From NCBI GenBank assembly GCA_039798725.1, contig JBDKFJ010000002.1:160923-224922 (forward strand): 64,000 nucleotides of DNA. Direction: 5' to 3'. Of the stretch, positions 25,682 through 34,310 are shown in pieces. The first letter of the stretch is position 1. Each line of letters starts with the position of its first letter. The notes below the pieces were generated by a model, which had not been told where the DNA came from, made no database searches, and was given only the letters and a program-made list of their open reading frames with translations. The position numbers and the translations under genes were made by a program. This stretch comes from CAJCIW01 sp039798725 (GTDB lineage Bacteria; Chlamydiota; Chlamydiia; Chlamydiales; Rhabdochlamydiaceae).

Positions 25682-27019
25682 CTAGCGAGAAAGGTGCGAA
25701 ATCAGCGCTGTCGGGTGTCCAACGGCAATCAGCTGATTATTTTCGAGAATAAAAATTCTTTCGGGATCGATCTCTTCACACAGATGTTTTAAGCTCTCAC
25801 TTTTAAGGACGATAAAATCCACTTCGTTCAAAGAAGAAAGAAACGAAAGGAACTCATCTTCTACATCACAATCTCGCAAGTAAACAATCAGTTTTTCTTG
25901 CGCATTTGCTGAAGATAGCTCGCGAATGGCTCGAAAAAGCGATGTCGTCATCCCTTGAAGGTTGTGAATTCCAAGCACAGTGAGTCTTTTGCCTTTTAGA
26001 GCCTGCTGCAAAGCAAAAAGGTGTTCTTCATCGAAGATCTTATTTTCGACATCCATTTCTAAAAGTCGCTCTGCCACATCAGACAGAGTAATACGAGCGC
26101 AACCGAGCCGCTCAACCGCAATGGCAGCTGCAATATTGGCAAGCTTTATACCGTATTGCACATCAAGACGACTAGCAAGGGCCAGTGTAACGGTTGCAAG
26201 TACGGTATCGCCGGCGCCTGTTACATCTTTAACCTCTTTGGGAAGGACCGGAAAATCAAAACGCTGATTGTCGCGGTTAAAAAGCGAAATACCCGATTCA
26301 GAACGCGTAATCATCAGCTGATCAATAGAACATCTGGCAAAAAGCTCTTTTGCCACCTCTTCAAGAGAAGCATCCATGGGAAGTTTTGCAGCAACGTAGG
26401 CCTCTTGCAAATTAGGTTTTACAAGAAACGCCCCTTCATACTTAGAGAAATCCTCTCCTTTAGGATCAACAACAACCGGGATGTTCCTCTTTTTACCTTC
26501 CTGAATGATAACTGATAGAAGAGTCTTGGATAAAAATCCTTTGGCATAGTCAGAAATAGCAATTGCATCTACTCCTTCAAGGATGCGCGGAAGCTCTTTT
26601 AATATATTTTGCTCCAGTGAAGACAAAAGAGGTGTCACGGTTTCAACATCGACACGCAAAATCTGCTGCGCATCGGCAATGAGTCGATTCTTAACAGGGG
26701 TTTTGTATCCTTCTTGAGTAACAAGGAAAGTCGTATCAATCCCCTCTTTTTTAAGGGATTCGCAAAGGGTTTGACCGGAGATGTCGTTCCCGATTCGGCC
26801 AAGAAGAGCAACGGAGGCTCCCATTGAAAGCAAATTAATAGCAACGTTGCCTGCACCACCCGGCCGACTTTCCTCTTTCTGAACATGTAAAACAGAAACA
26901 GGCGCCTCAGGAGAAATCCTTCGCACTTTGCCTGTCGTATAGGTGTCGAGCATCAAATCCCCAACAACCAACACTTTTACAGGACAAAAGCGACTAAGAA
27001 GGCCACTGAGTTTTACCAT
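25682..27019 (-). CDS. hldE: Heptose kinase HldE-like, with degenerate C-terminal nucleotidyltransferase domain
   Basis: The N-terminal 315 residues are a PfkB-family kinase that matches HldE/RfaE domain I: LVVGDLMLDTYTTGKV, RPGGAGNVAINLLSMGA, the GAGDTV catalytic block (VTGAGDTVLATVTLALA) and the Lys-Pro-Asn KPNLQEA. The last ~100 residues occupy the place of the cytidylyl/adenylyltransferase domain but lack its nucleotide-binding HxGH motif (the expected position reads TVLGIHNLQGMTTSL), so that activity may be lost or supplied by another protein. It overlaps hldD by 7 bp, and the pair makes ADP-heptose for lipopolysaccharide. No heptose genes are known from C. trachomatis. Confidence 0.85.
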   Translation of the reverse strand: MVKLSGLLSRFCPVKVLVVGDLMLDTYTTGKVRRISPEAPVSVLHVQKEESRPGGAGNVAINLLSMGASVALLGRIGNDISGQTLCESLKKEGIDTTFLVTQEGYKTPVKNRLIADAQQILRVDVETVTPLLSSLEQNILKELPRILEGVDAIAISDYAKGFLSKTLLSVIIQEGKKRNIPVVVDPKGEDFSKYEGAFLVKPNLQEAYVAAKLPMDASLEEVAKELFARCSIDQLMITRSESGISLFNRDNQRFDFPVLPKEVKDVTGAGDTVLATVTLALASRLDVQYGIKLANIAAAIAVERLGCARITLSDVAERLLEMDVENKIFDEEHLFALQQALKGKRLTVLGIHNLQGMTTSLFRAIRELSSANAQEKLIVYLRDCDVEDEFLSFLSSLNEVDFIVLKSESLKHLCEEIDPERIFILENNQLIAVGHPTALISHLSR

Positions 27020-27984
27020 CGTTTATTCTCAACTAAATGTTCTACATAATCACAGACGCTGTCCTGAATTGAAAAATGACAAGGGTTATCACATTTAACC
27101 TCTGTCTTATACTTTTTCATATCCGCACACGTGAAATTTTGGTACTGGAGAGCAAGAGATTGCGGCATATCGATATATTCAATCTGAACAGGGAGATTAA
27201 GCGCTGAAAATAGCGCCTTAGAAAGAGTATTCCATGTCGTTGCCACCCCAGATCCAATATTAAAAATACCATTAAGCCCGTTAGATAAAAATTCTACCGT
27301 CATACGAGCCGCATCTTTTACATAGATAAAATCACGGCACTGATCTCCATCGGCAAAACAAGCAGGATCCGTTGACTTGAACAAGCGAACAACGCCTTCT
27401 TTTTGTAAAATAGGAACCATCTTATAAACCATCGATGCCATCCGCCCTTTGTGATTTTCATTGGGACCAAAGACGTTAAAATACTTTAAGCCCACGATCC
27501 GGTCAAGAACCCCCTTCTCCTGGGCCCACAAGTCAAAATAATGCTTAGAAAATCCATAAAGATTAAGAGGAGTCAAAGTATGAAGAGCACTGTGATCATC
27601 GACAAAACCTAAAGACCCATTCCCATAGGTAGCCGCAGACGAGGCGTAGATAAACCGCTTTTCATATTTGAGAGCATACTCGGCAAGCTTTACTGTGTAG
27701 CCAAAATTGTTCTCCATAAGAAAAGATTCATTTGTCTCTAAAGTATCAGAGCAAGCTCCAAGATGAATAAAAGCTGAAATTTCATGATGCCGCCCTTCAA
27801 GCCAAGAAAAAAGCTCTGAAGGAGGAATCAAAGTATCATACTGCTTACCCAAAAGATTGGCGTGTTTTTCAGGATGATCGATGACATCAACCAATATCAA
27901 CCGGTCAATGCCCTGATCATTGAGTAAACGCACCACACAGGAGCCAATAAAACCTGCGGCCCCTGTAATGACAATAGACTTCAC
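27013..27984 (-). CDS. hldD: ADP-L-glycero-D-manno-heptose-6-epimerase
   Basis: NADP-dependent short-chain dehydrogenase-type epimerase that converts the D-glycero to the L-glycero form of ADP-heptose. The 323 residues show the Rossmann motif ITGAAGFIGSCVVRLL, the family block LGACSDTLETN, catalytic Ser/Tyr/Lys (YASSAATYG, YGFSKHYFD) and DQCRDFIYVKDAA. It overlaps the kinase gene downstream and is 15 bp from rplI, in one minus-strand run. The 5' flank with ribosomal genes suggests cotranscription with translation genes. Confidence 0.94.
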   Translation of the reverse strand: MKSIVITGAAGFIGSCVVRLLNDQGIDRLILVDVIDHPEKHANLLGKQYDTLIPPSELFSWLEGRHHEISAFIHLGACSDTLETNESFLMENNFGYTVKLAEYALKYEKRFIYASSAATYGNGSLGFVDDHSALHTLTPLNLYGFSKHYFDLWAQEKGVLDRIVGLKYFNVFGPNENHKGRMASMVYKMVPILQKEGVVRLFKSTDPACFADGDQCRDFIYVKDAARMTVEFLSNGLNGIFNIGSGVATTWNTLSKALFSALNLPVQIEYIDMPQSLALQYQNFTCADMKKYKTEVKCDNPCHFSIQDSVCDYVEHLVENKRW

Positions 27985-27999
27985 GTACAGTCCTATTTC

Positions 28000-28461
28000 T
28001 TAAGCGTTGACAACCTCTGGAACAATGTGAAGAGTCACTGTTGCCGGGATCCCTTCTTTCAGTTTTAGCTGAACAGGATATTCACCGAGCTGCTTAAAAG
28101 GATGTATAAGAATAACATTGCGGCGCTCTAGCTGGATTCCCTCTTTTTCAAAAAGATGCACGATATCAACAGCCGAAACAGATCCGTACATGTGTCCATC
28201 CGGGTCGACCTTTACTTCTGTTGTAAGGATCATCCCTTCAAGTCTTGCAGCTAACGCTTCAGCGTCTTTTTTATCTACAGCGGCTTGTTTCATTCGCTCT
28301 TCTTTCAGTTTGGCTTGCAAACGGAGCGTATAAGGATCTGCAACAACTGCTTTTTTCTGAGGGAGCAAGAAATTGCGAGCATAACCGGGTTTCACTTTGA
28401 CGACATCCCCGCTTCTGCCGAGATCATCAACATCTTCAATTAGTAATAGTTGATTTTGCAT
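28000..28461 (-). CDS. rplI: 50S ribosomal protein L9
   Basis: A 153-residue L9 with the N-terminal globular domain (LLIEDVDDLGRSGDVVKVKPGYARNFL trimmed here in description), the connecting helix and the C-terminal domain. Its order after rpsF and rpsR is the same as in Chlamydia (CT801-CT803). Basic connecting-helix residues lie around 45-75. Confidence 0.96.
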   Translation of the reverse strand: MQNQLLLIEDVDDLGRSGDVVKVKPGYARNFLLPQKKAVVADPYTLRLQAKLKEERMKQAAVDKKDAEALAARLEGMILTTEVKVDPDGHMYGSVSAVDIVHLFEKEGIQLERRNVILIHPFKQLGEYPVQLKLKEGIPATVTLHIVPEVVNA

Positions 28462-28479
28462 GGTCTATTCTCTCTTAAA

Positions 28480-28752
28480 TTATTCTTGAGCTACAAAAGG
28501 TAACAATGCCATGTGGCGAGCTCTTTTGATCGCTTGTGCCAAGTGGCGCTGATAGTACGCAGACACACCTGTGATACGACGTGGAATGATTTTACCACGC
28601 TCTGTCACAAACTGACTTAAAGTCTGAATGTCTTTGTAGTCGATATGTTTAATTCCTGCAGCTTTAAAGGGGCATTGCTTGCGCTTCTTTACAAAGATCC
28701 CTTCCATGGGAGCAGAAGCTACTTTTTCTCTTTTACCTTCTAGAGTATCCAT
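28480..28752 (-). CDS. rpsR: 30S ribosomal protein S18
   Basis: A 90-residue S18. The family block KHIDYKDIQTLSQFVTERGK is followed by IIPRRITGVSAYYQRHLAQA, which binds S6 and 16S rRNA. The gene sits 3 bp after rpsF and 18 bp before rplI in the same operon. Confidence 0.96.
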   Translation of the reverse strand: MDTLEGKREKVASAPMEGIFVKKRKQCPFKAAGIKHIDYKDIQTLSQFVTERGKIIPRRITGVSAYYQRHLAQAIKRARHMALLPFVAQE

Positions 28753-28755
28753 TAA

Positions 28756-29097
28756 TTACTCCTGGATAAGGGGTTTAAATTCGATCTTTTCTGGAACCTG
28801 AGGAGTTCTTAATGTGATAAAACGTACAAGGTCCTCATTGAGATGGTACTCTCGCCACATCTCTGTCATAGCAGGAGAAGGAGCTGTAAAATAGAGCAAG
28901 AAATAGTGTCCTTCACGCTTGCCATTGATCTCATAGGCTAATTTATTGCGGCCTTGATCAAATATCTTGTGGATTTCTCCACCGCGATTTGTAATGCCAC
29001 CTTTAATCTTATCGAGCGCTTTACTTCTAGCGTCGTCACTAAGTGTTGCGCTTAAGATATACATCCCTTCGTAAAGATGGTTTCTCTCTTTAGCCAT
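28756..29097 (-). CDS. rpsF: 30S ribosomal protein S6
   Basis: A 113-residue S6 with the expected YEGMYILSATLSDDARSK start and the beta-strand block KLAYEINGKREGHYFLLYF. I use the ATG at 29097, 7 bases downstream of AAGGAG; the ATG at 29100 directly before it is also possible, and upstream extension would run into pth. The start overlaps the pth stop region by 8 bases. Confidence 0.95.
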   Translation of the reverse strand: MAKERNHLYEGMYILSATLSDDARSKALDKIKGGITNRGGEIHKIFDQGRNKLAYEINGKREGHYFLLYFTAPSPAMTEMWREYHLNEDLVRFITLRTPQVPEKIEFKPLIQE

Positions 29098-29689
29098 CAT
29101 TTTCTCCTTTTTTTGCATTCGCAATTTGCATAGCAGCCTCTTTTCCTTCCTCGATCCATACACTGAGGATTGACACAGATCGGAGCGTTGCTTCTTTGAT
29201 AAGCTCTTCTTCTTCTAAGGAAAAAGGCTCAAGCACATAGTCCGCTAAGATCTCCTCTTTAGGAGCACCTATTCCCACTCTTAGGCGGGCATAGTACTCG
29301 GTATTCAAGTGCTCTGCTACGCTCTTTAATCCATTATGTCCCCCGGCTCCTCCCTGTCCTCGCATGCGCAACTCACCGCACATAAACGCGATGTCATCGT
29401 GCACAACAATCAGGTGATCCAAAGGGATCTTTAATCCATCTACACAGGCTTTCACAGAAAGCCCACTTTCATTCATAAATGTCAGAGGCTCTAGTAAAAA
29501 TAGAGTTTTACCCCCTATCGCTCCATGAGCCAGACGCCCTTTGACTTTTGAAGAAGAGCGGAATTTCCACCCCTTTTTCTCTGCAAAGGCTTCCACCACT
29601 CGAAATCCGCTGTTGTGGCGCGTTTTCTGATATTCCGGGCCAGGATTTCCTAGCCCCACAATTAAATAACTACCGTTTTGCAATGACAA
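29090..29689 (-). CDS. pth: Peptidyl-tRNA hydrolase
   Basis: This enzyme recycles peptidyl-tRNA released by stalled ribosomes. The 199 residues contain the N-terminal LIVGLGNPGPEYQKTRHNSGF block with the catalytic His, plus LIVVHDDIAF and GGAGGHNGLKSV, all typical of Pth. It overlaps rplY by 20 bp and rpsF by 8 bp, consistent with tight cotranscription in the ribosomal-protein run. Confidence 0.96.
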   Translation of the reverse strand: MSLQNGSYLIVGLGNPGPEYQKTRHNSGFRVVEAFAEKKGWKFRSSSKVKGRLAHGAIGGKTLFLLEPLTFMNESGLSVKACVDGLKIPLDHLIVVHDDIAFMCGELRMRGQGGAGGHNGLKSVAEHLNTEYYARLRVGIGAPKEEILADYVLEPFSLEEEELIKEATLRSVSILSVWIEEGKEAAMQIANAKKGENDG

Positions 29690-30230
29690 CCAGTACTTCT
29701 TCCAAATTAGTCAGCGGTCGCACATGGGAAGGCACTTTGATATCTTTTAAGCGTCGTGACTGGCGAATCCCTAAATCACGCACATCCACTACAAATTCAG
29801 AAGGGATATCTTTAGGTAGACATTCTACTTTTACATGCCGGACGACTTGGCGTAAAAAACCACCGAGTTTAATCCCCGTACAATCCACAACTCCTACACA
29901 GCTCACCGGTACTTTCACACGGACAGGGACATTTTCCACAAGCTCTTCGAAGTCAATGTGGGACACAGCATAGGTCGTCAAATGATACTGAATGTCTTTT
30001 ACAATGGCTCTTCTCTCTGTCTTTCCATCGGAAAGAACAAACACCGTTGTCGGTAGGCGCCCAGATGGCATCTCTCTTAAAATTGTAGAAAAACCCTCGC
30101 CTTCAACAGTCAGTTTTTCTGGCGACATCTGAGGAGAGTAAAGCACCGCAGGAATTTCCCCTGCCCTTCGAATCGCTTTTACATCCTTTTTTGTCTTGCT
30201 ATCCCGTTTTGTCACGGCCAGTTTTATCAT
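29670..30230 (-). CDS. rplY: 50S ribosomal protein L25/general stress protein Ctc
   Basis: A 186-residue Ctc/TL5-type L25 that binds 5S rRNA: N-terminal L25 domain (VTKRDSKTKKDVKAIRRAGEIPAVLY) and a longer C-terminal beta domain ending in VRPLTNLEEVLVVI. It is longer than the E. coli protein but of normal size for the Ctc form. In Chlamydia the gene (CT799) also lies next to pth. Confidence 0.93.
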   Translation of the reverse strand: MIKLAVTKRDSKTKKDVKAIRRAGEIPAVLYSPQMSPEKLTVEGEGFSTILREMPSGRLPTTVFVLSDGKTERRAIVKDIQYHLTTYAVSHIDFEELVENVPVRVKVPVSCVGVVDCTGIKLGGFLRQVVRHVKVECLPKDIPSEFVVDVRDLGIRQSRRLKDIKVPSHVRPLTNLEEVLVVIAKR

Positions 30231-30253
30231 TGCAAGTCTCCTAAAAATAATTT

Positions 30254-31159
30254 CTATATTAAATAGTGAGAAGAGATCGAACCCGCTCCAACAATTGATT
30301 CAATTGCCAAAGCAAATAATGGAGCAACAGATACAGCCTTCACCTTTTCTGTAGACTCCACAGGCACTGTGTTACTCACAATCACCTTCTCTATGTCTTT
30401 GTTCTCTACTATTTCTTTTTTCACAAACAAACCATGCGTCACCGCAACATACACTTTCCCACACCCTCCCTTTTTGACAGTTTGCACCGCCTTTAAAAGA
30501 GTGGATCCGGTAGAGCAGAGGTCATCCACTAAGAGAACATCCTTTCCATGGACATCCCCAATCAGGGCTCCTGCTTCCACTTTCCCGGCATCAACACGCC
30601 GTTTATCTACGATAGCGAGATCTACACGCAGGCTCTCAGCATAGAGACGAGCCAACTTGATGCTACCGACATCCGGCGCAACGACTGTGCCAATGGAAAA
30701 GGAAGAACACTCCTCCACAAGCAAAGGGAGCGCATACAAATTATCAACAGGAATATTAAAAAATCCCTGCACTTGCTCTGTATGCAAATCCATTGTCAGT
30801 ACACGAGTGACGCCTGCTGTTTGGAGCAGGTCTGCCACAAGCCTTGCCGTAATGGGCTCACGAGCCATCCCTCTTCGATCTTGCCTTGCATACCCAAAAT
30901 AGGGGAGCACTGCCACAATCGACCGAGCAGACGCTCGTTTTAACGCATCAATTAAGATCAACAACTCCATGAGATAGAAATTGGGATGGCGCGCAATAGA
31001 CTGCACGACAAATACATCCCGACCACGGACGCTCTCTAAAATACGAACGCCTATCTCGCCATCTGGAAATGTTTCAATGAGCGCTTTACCTAACTGTATC
31101 CCTAGACAAGAGGCGATTTGCTCTGCAAGCGCCCTATGTGAGGTCCCTGCAAACAACAT
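30254..31159 (-). CDS. prs: Ribose-phosphate pyrophosphokinase (PRPP synthetase)
   Basis: Makes PRPP from ribose-5-phosphate and ATP for nucleotide and other biosynthesis. The 301 residues begin near the family start (LFAGTSHRALAEQIA) and contain FPDGEIGVRI, the YARQDRR block, the DLHTEQVQGFF region and the PRPP loop VLLVDDLCSTGSTLLKAV. The usual N-terminus is only a few residues longer, so this start is plausible. It lies between tRNA-Gln and rplY, at a place where I would not expect it from Chlamydia gene order. Confidence 0.95.
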   Translation of the reverse strand: MLFAGTSHRALAEQIASCLGIQLGKALIETFPDGEIGVRILESVRGRDVFVVQSIARHPNFYLMELLILIDALKRASARSIVAVLPYFGYARQDRRGMAREPITARLVADLLQTAGVTRVLTMDLHTEQVQGFFNIPVDNLYALPLLVEECSSFSIGTVVAPDVGSIKLARLYAESLRVDLAIVDKRRVDAGKVEAGALIGDVHGKDVLLVDDLCSTGSTLLKAVQTVKKGGCGKVYVAVTHGLFVKKEIVENKDIEKVIVSNTVPVESTEKVKAVSVAPLFALAIESIVGAGSISSHYLI

Positions 31160-31201
31160 AACACCGTCCCCTTCTACGATACTTTAAGGCTTTTTAAAAT
31201 C

Positions 31202-31273
<72 letters not shown>

Positions 31274-31342
31274 TCTGACTCAAAAGTGGGCTATCTTAAA
31301 CATCTTGTGTTTTTTTTGCAATACTCACTAAAGATAAAAGAT

Positions 31343-32764
31343 ATGCATATCATACATGTCGCCCCTGAACTTGCGCCGATCGCCAAAGTCGGAGGTCTTG
31401 CAGACGTTGTCTATGGCCTATCCAAAGAACTCAAGCGATTGGGTCATAAGGTATCTATCATTTTACCCAAATACGACTGCCTCGACACCTCTTATCTATC
31501 AAATTTGAAAATTCACACCCCCTCTTTTACAGTAGAGCGCCCTAACTCCTCTTCCACAAACACCCTATGGGAAGCCACATTAGAAGGACTTTCTTTATTT
31601 CTCATCGAATCACACCACCCTGCCCATTTCTTTCAAAGAGGTTCTATCTATGGCGGCACCGATGAAGTGGATAGATTCCTCTATTTTTGCCAAGCCGTCA
31701 AAGAAATTCTTTCTCTCATCTCCCCTTCCTATGATGCCCTGCACCTTCATGACTGGCCAACAGCGGCGCTCGCCGCTGCTTTTCCCTCCCTTCTTACCAT
31801 CCACAATCTGCACTATCAGGGAAAAAATTCTTTATCTACCCTGATTCGCGCAGGCATCACTTTACCCCCTTCTTTCATCCAAGGCGATTTACTTAATCTT
31901 CTCAAAGGCGGAATCGAATCCGCTCATCTTGTAACCACTGTATCTCCTCAATATGCACTTGAAATCCAAACTCCGGAGGGCTCTTGCGGACTGCAAGACA
32001 CCCTCTCTTCTTGCAGAGAAAAAATCCACGGCGTCCTCAATGGGATAGACTCCCAATTTTGGAATCCCGCTTCTGACCGCTACCTTCCCTTTCACTATAC
32101 AACACAACAACTACCCGCCGGAAAAGAACAAAATAAAAAAGCACTTTTTGAAGATCTCAATCTAGAATACGAAAAAAATTCCCCTCTTGTCACAGCGATT
32201 GCTCGTCTTGTTCCTCAAAAAAGCCCCCATCTCATTAAACATGGTCTAAGACGCACTCTTGAGAAAGGAGGGCGCTTCATTCTCCTTGGCTCCTCTCCCA
32301 TCCCAGAGATTCAAAAAGAATTCGAACAGCTGCAACAAGAACTAAACTTGGGGAAAAAAGGAAGAATCCTCATGCAAAGCGATGAGGAACTGGCTCACAG
32401 AATCTACGCTGCGTCCGATATTTTTTTAATCCCCTCCCTTTTTGAACCCTGCGGCCTGACCCAAATGATTGCCATGCGTTATGGAACTATCCCTGTTGCA
32501 AGAAAAACAGGAGGACTTGCCAATACCGTCTTTGACATCGACACCTCACCTCTGCCGGAAAATGAACGCAATGGCTTTACTTTTGATTTCCCCGATGCAC
32601 AAGGACTCGACTGGGCACTACTACGAGCTCTAAAATGTTATCAAGAAAATAAAAAACGGTGGCAAGCTCTCTTGCAAACCTGCGCAGCTTATGACTTTAG
32701 CTGGAGCATTCCCACCAAAGATTATCTTAAACTTTATTCGCAATTAAAAATATTGCAGAATTAA
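31343..32764 (+). CDS. glgA: Glycogen synthase
   Basis: ADP- or UDP-glucose-dependent glucan synthase of GT5. The 473 residues open with HVAPELAPIAKVGGLADVV, whose KVGGLAD loop binds the nucleotide sugar, and include ITVSPQYA-like TTVSPQYALEIQT, IARLVPQKSPHLI and the C-terminal acceptor block PSLFEPCGLTQMIAMRYGT. The ATG at 31343 is right for the family; upstream codons run through the tRNA on the other strand. Together with malQ it shows a glycogen economy. In Chlamydia the gene (CT798) is next to pgsA and glyQ, also true here. Confidence 0.96.
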   Translation: MHIIHVAPELAPIAKVGGLADVVYGLSKELKRLGHKVSIILPKYDCLDTSYLSNLKIHTPSFTVERPNSSSTNTLWEATLEGLSLFLIESHHPAHFFQRGSIYGGTDEVDRFLYFCQAVKEILSLISPSYDALHLHDWPTAALAAAFPSLLTIHNLHYQGKNSLSTLIRAGITLPPSFIQGDLLNLLKGGIESAHLVTTVSPQYALEIQTPEGSCGLQDTLSSCREKIHGVLNGIDSQFWNPASDRYLPFHYTTQQLPAGKEQNKKALFEDLNLEYEKNSPLVTAIARLVPQKSPHLIKHGLRRTLEKGGRFILLGSSPIPEIQKEFEQLQQELNLGKKGRILMQSDEELAHRIYAASDIFLIPSLFEPCGLTQMIAMRYGTIPVARKTGGLANTVFDIDTSPLPENERNGFTFDFPDAQGLDWALLRALKCYQENKKRWQALLQTCAAYDFSWSIPTKDYLKLYSQLKILQN

Positions 32765-32866
32765 TGAGATTATTAATAAAATAGTCGCATGAAAAGAGAA
32801 GAAGCATCTATTTTTTCTTCTGTTTGCAATCCACAGCAGATCTCCTGCTGCGTCCTTTCTTTAGTG

Positions 32867-32897
32867 TTAGTGCGCAACGCGCACTAAAAATATTTTT
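32867..32897 (+). terminator. Hairpin with T-rich tail downstream of glgA
   Basis: TTAGTGCGC and GCGCACTAA form a perfect 9-bp stem with loop AAC, followed by AAATATTTTTT. It lies about 100 bp after glgA and 50 bp before the next gene. A second, imperfect inverted repeat involving CACTAAACACTAAC overlaps it, so a regulatory role is also possible. Confidence 0.55.
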
Positions 32898-32947
32898 TAC
32901 TCTCATTTTTTTTATTTTGCACACTAAACACTAACAAAAGGTTATTT

Positions 32948-33631
32948 ATGAACAGCTTTGAATCCACAGCTCCCATCCTTTATGCAGGAGCCGCTATTGT
33001 CCCTTCCTATTGTCTATTTGACCGCGCAGCACAAGCTAGGATGAGTGAGAATCCTACACGCTGCTTGGCATTTGGCCCTGCACTCTATAAAGGAATTTAC
33101 GCAGCGCCCGGTGTTGCGGTAATTGCAGGATCGCAAATGATCATACAGCAACAGGCGGAAAATTATTTTAAACGGTTTAATTCCCATACATTGACCAATC
33201 AAGCTCTTTCCAGTATGACGGCAGGAGCATTGACCGCGCATCTTGAGTACGGATTTACTCAATTTACCATGGGAAATTACTCCCCATGGAAAAGCATGAT
33301 GCAGCTTTCAAGAAAACAAGCCGGGCTGTATGCCATGCGCAATGGGCTTGCCGTTTTTGGGATTTCAAGTAGCTCTAATGCGGCTAACCGGATGAAGCAG
33401 TATGACATGCTACCTTCTAAGGTAGTTGATTACATAACAGCTGCATGCACAGGAGGAATAGGGGGTATCCTAGGACACCCCTTTAATGCTAAAATCATAG
33501 AAGAAGCGATAAGGCAAAGCGGAAAGACCCCGCCAAAGATCTCTATTACAAGAGGTATGGGATGGCGCTCTGCAAGTGTTGCTGCTTTTGCAACTTCCTA
33601 CAAGATCATGCAAGATATATCAAGGACATGA
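32948..33631 (+). CDS. Possible mitochondrial-carrier-like membrane protein
   Basis: I cannot name this 227-residue protein with certainty. It has no signal peptide. A motif near residues 165-190 (AACTGGIGGILGHPFNAK) and the following PPKISITRGMGWRSASVAAFATSYKIM resemble the repeat of mitochondrial carrier proteins (a Gly-rich helix ending in Pro-x-Asp/Glu-x-x-Lys, then a 'RGxxxRxxxxAxxFxxY' block); an earlier copy (LYKGIYAAPGVAVIAGSQM) could be another repeat end. The spacing Pro-Phe-Asn-Ala-Lys is not a perfect match, and the protein is shorter than a three-repeat carrier. The 5' neighbour is glgA and the 3' neighbour is pgsA, convergent. Confidence 0.5.
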   Translation: MNSFESTAPILYAGAAIVPSYCLFDRAAQARMSENPTRCLAFGPALYKGIYAAPGVAVIAGSQMIIQQQAENYFKRFNSHTLTNQALSSMTAGALTAHLEYGFTQFTMGNYSPWKSMMQLSRKQAGLYAMRNGLAVFGISSSSNAANRMKQYDMLPSKVVDYITAACTGGIGGILGHPFNAKIIEEAIRQSGKTPPKISITRGMGWRSASVAAFATSYKIMQDISRT

Positions 33632-33639
33632 TTATTAAC

Positions 33640-33672
33640 AGGGAAGGGAGCATTTTACTCTCTTCCCTATTT
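33640..33672 (+). terminator. Rho-independent terminator at the convergent 3' ends
   Basis: AGGGAAGGGAG and CTCTCTTCCCT pair over 11 bp with one G-T wobble, followed by ATTTTG. It reaches into the 3' end of pgsA on the other strand. The T-tract is short. Confidence 0.5.
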
Positions 33673-34266
33673 TGAAGCTCCCATCCCTTTACGGATATAA
33701 GAGCGATTGGCAATGAGATACTCTACACCGGAATACAGGGTATAAATGACAGAAATCAGTACCGCATAGAAACTCAAAGCCCTCAACATCTCTCTTCCTA
33801 AACACCCCATAGAGTAAGGGATCATCAGGATCAAGATAAAGAAAATAACAACTGCTTGAATCACAGCTTTTATCTTACCGGAAAGACGAGCAGCAAGTGC
33901 AAAACCACGCAGGGCACACACTGTGCGTAAAGTGCCAATGACCACATCGCGATAAAAAAAGAGGATCACCAGAATCAAAGGCAAACCTATAACCCCTTGA
34001 GTAAATGCAAATAGAACCGAAAAGCGAAAAATACTGTCAGCCATCGGATCAAGCAGCTTTCCAAGCTCTGTGACTTTATTTCTCTTTCGAGCAAGACGGC
34101 CATCTAGAAGATCGGACAGCTCCGATATCACGGCAACACCGATTAGCATCCACACAACAGTCAGCTGAGAAGCCCCCCACTGTCCTGCATAAATATACAA
34201 TACAAGGAAGAGGGGTCCTAGCAATACTCGCACTAATGTTAAGCAAAGAGGCAAGCTCACACACAA
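33667..34266 (-). CDS. pgsA: CDP-diacylglycerol--glycerol-3-phosphate 3-phosphatidyltransferase
   Basis: Makes phosphatidylglycerolphosphate at the inner membrane. The 199 residues show the CDP-alcohol phosphotransferase signature in SDLLDGRLARKRNKVTELGKLLDPMAD, with the spaced Asp residues, and four or more helices. In Chlamydia the pgsA gene (CT797) lies between glyQ and glgA, as here. The protein starts near the edge with MCVSLPLCLTLVRVLLG; an upstream start is not available. Confidence 0.92.
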   Translation of the reverse strand: MCVSLPLCLTLVRVLLGPLFLVLYIYAGQWGASQLTVVWMLIGVAVISELSDLLDGRLARKRNKVTELGKLLDPMADSIFRFSVLFAFTQGVIGLPLILVILFFYRDVVIGTLRTVCALRGFALAARLSGKIKAVIQAVVIFFILILMIPYSMGCLGREMLRALSFYAVLISVIYTLYSGVEYLIANRSYIRKGMGASK

Positions 34267-34310
34267 ATCCTTTTAAAAAGCGTTATACATAAAAAGGAGA
34301 TTTTGAGGAA

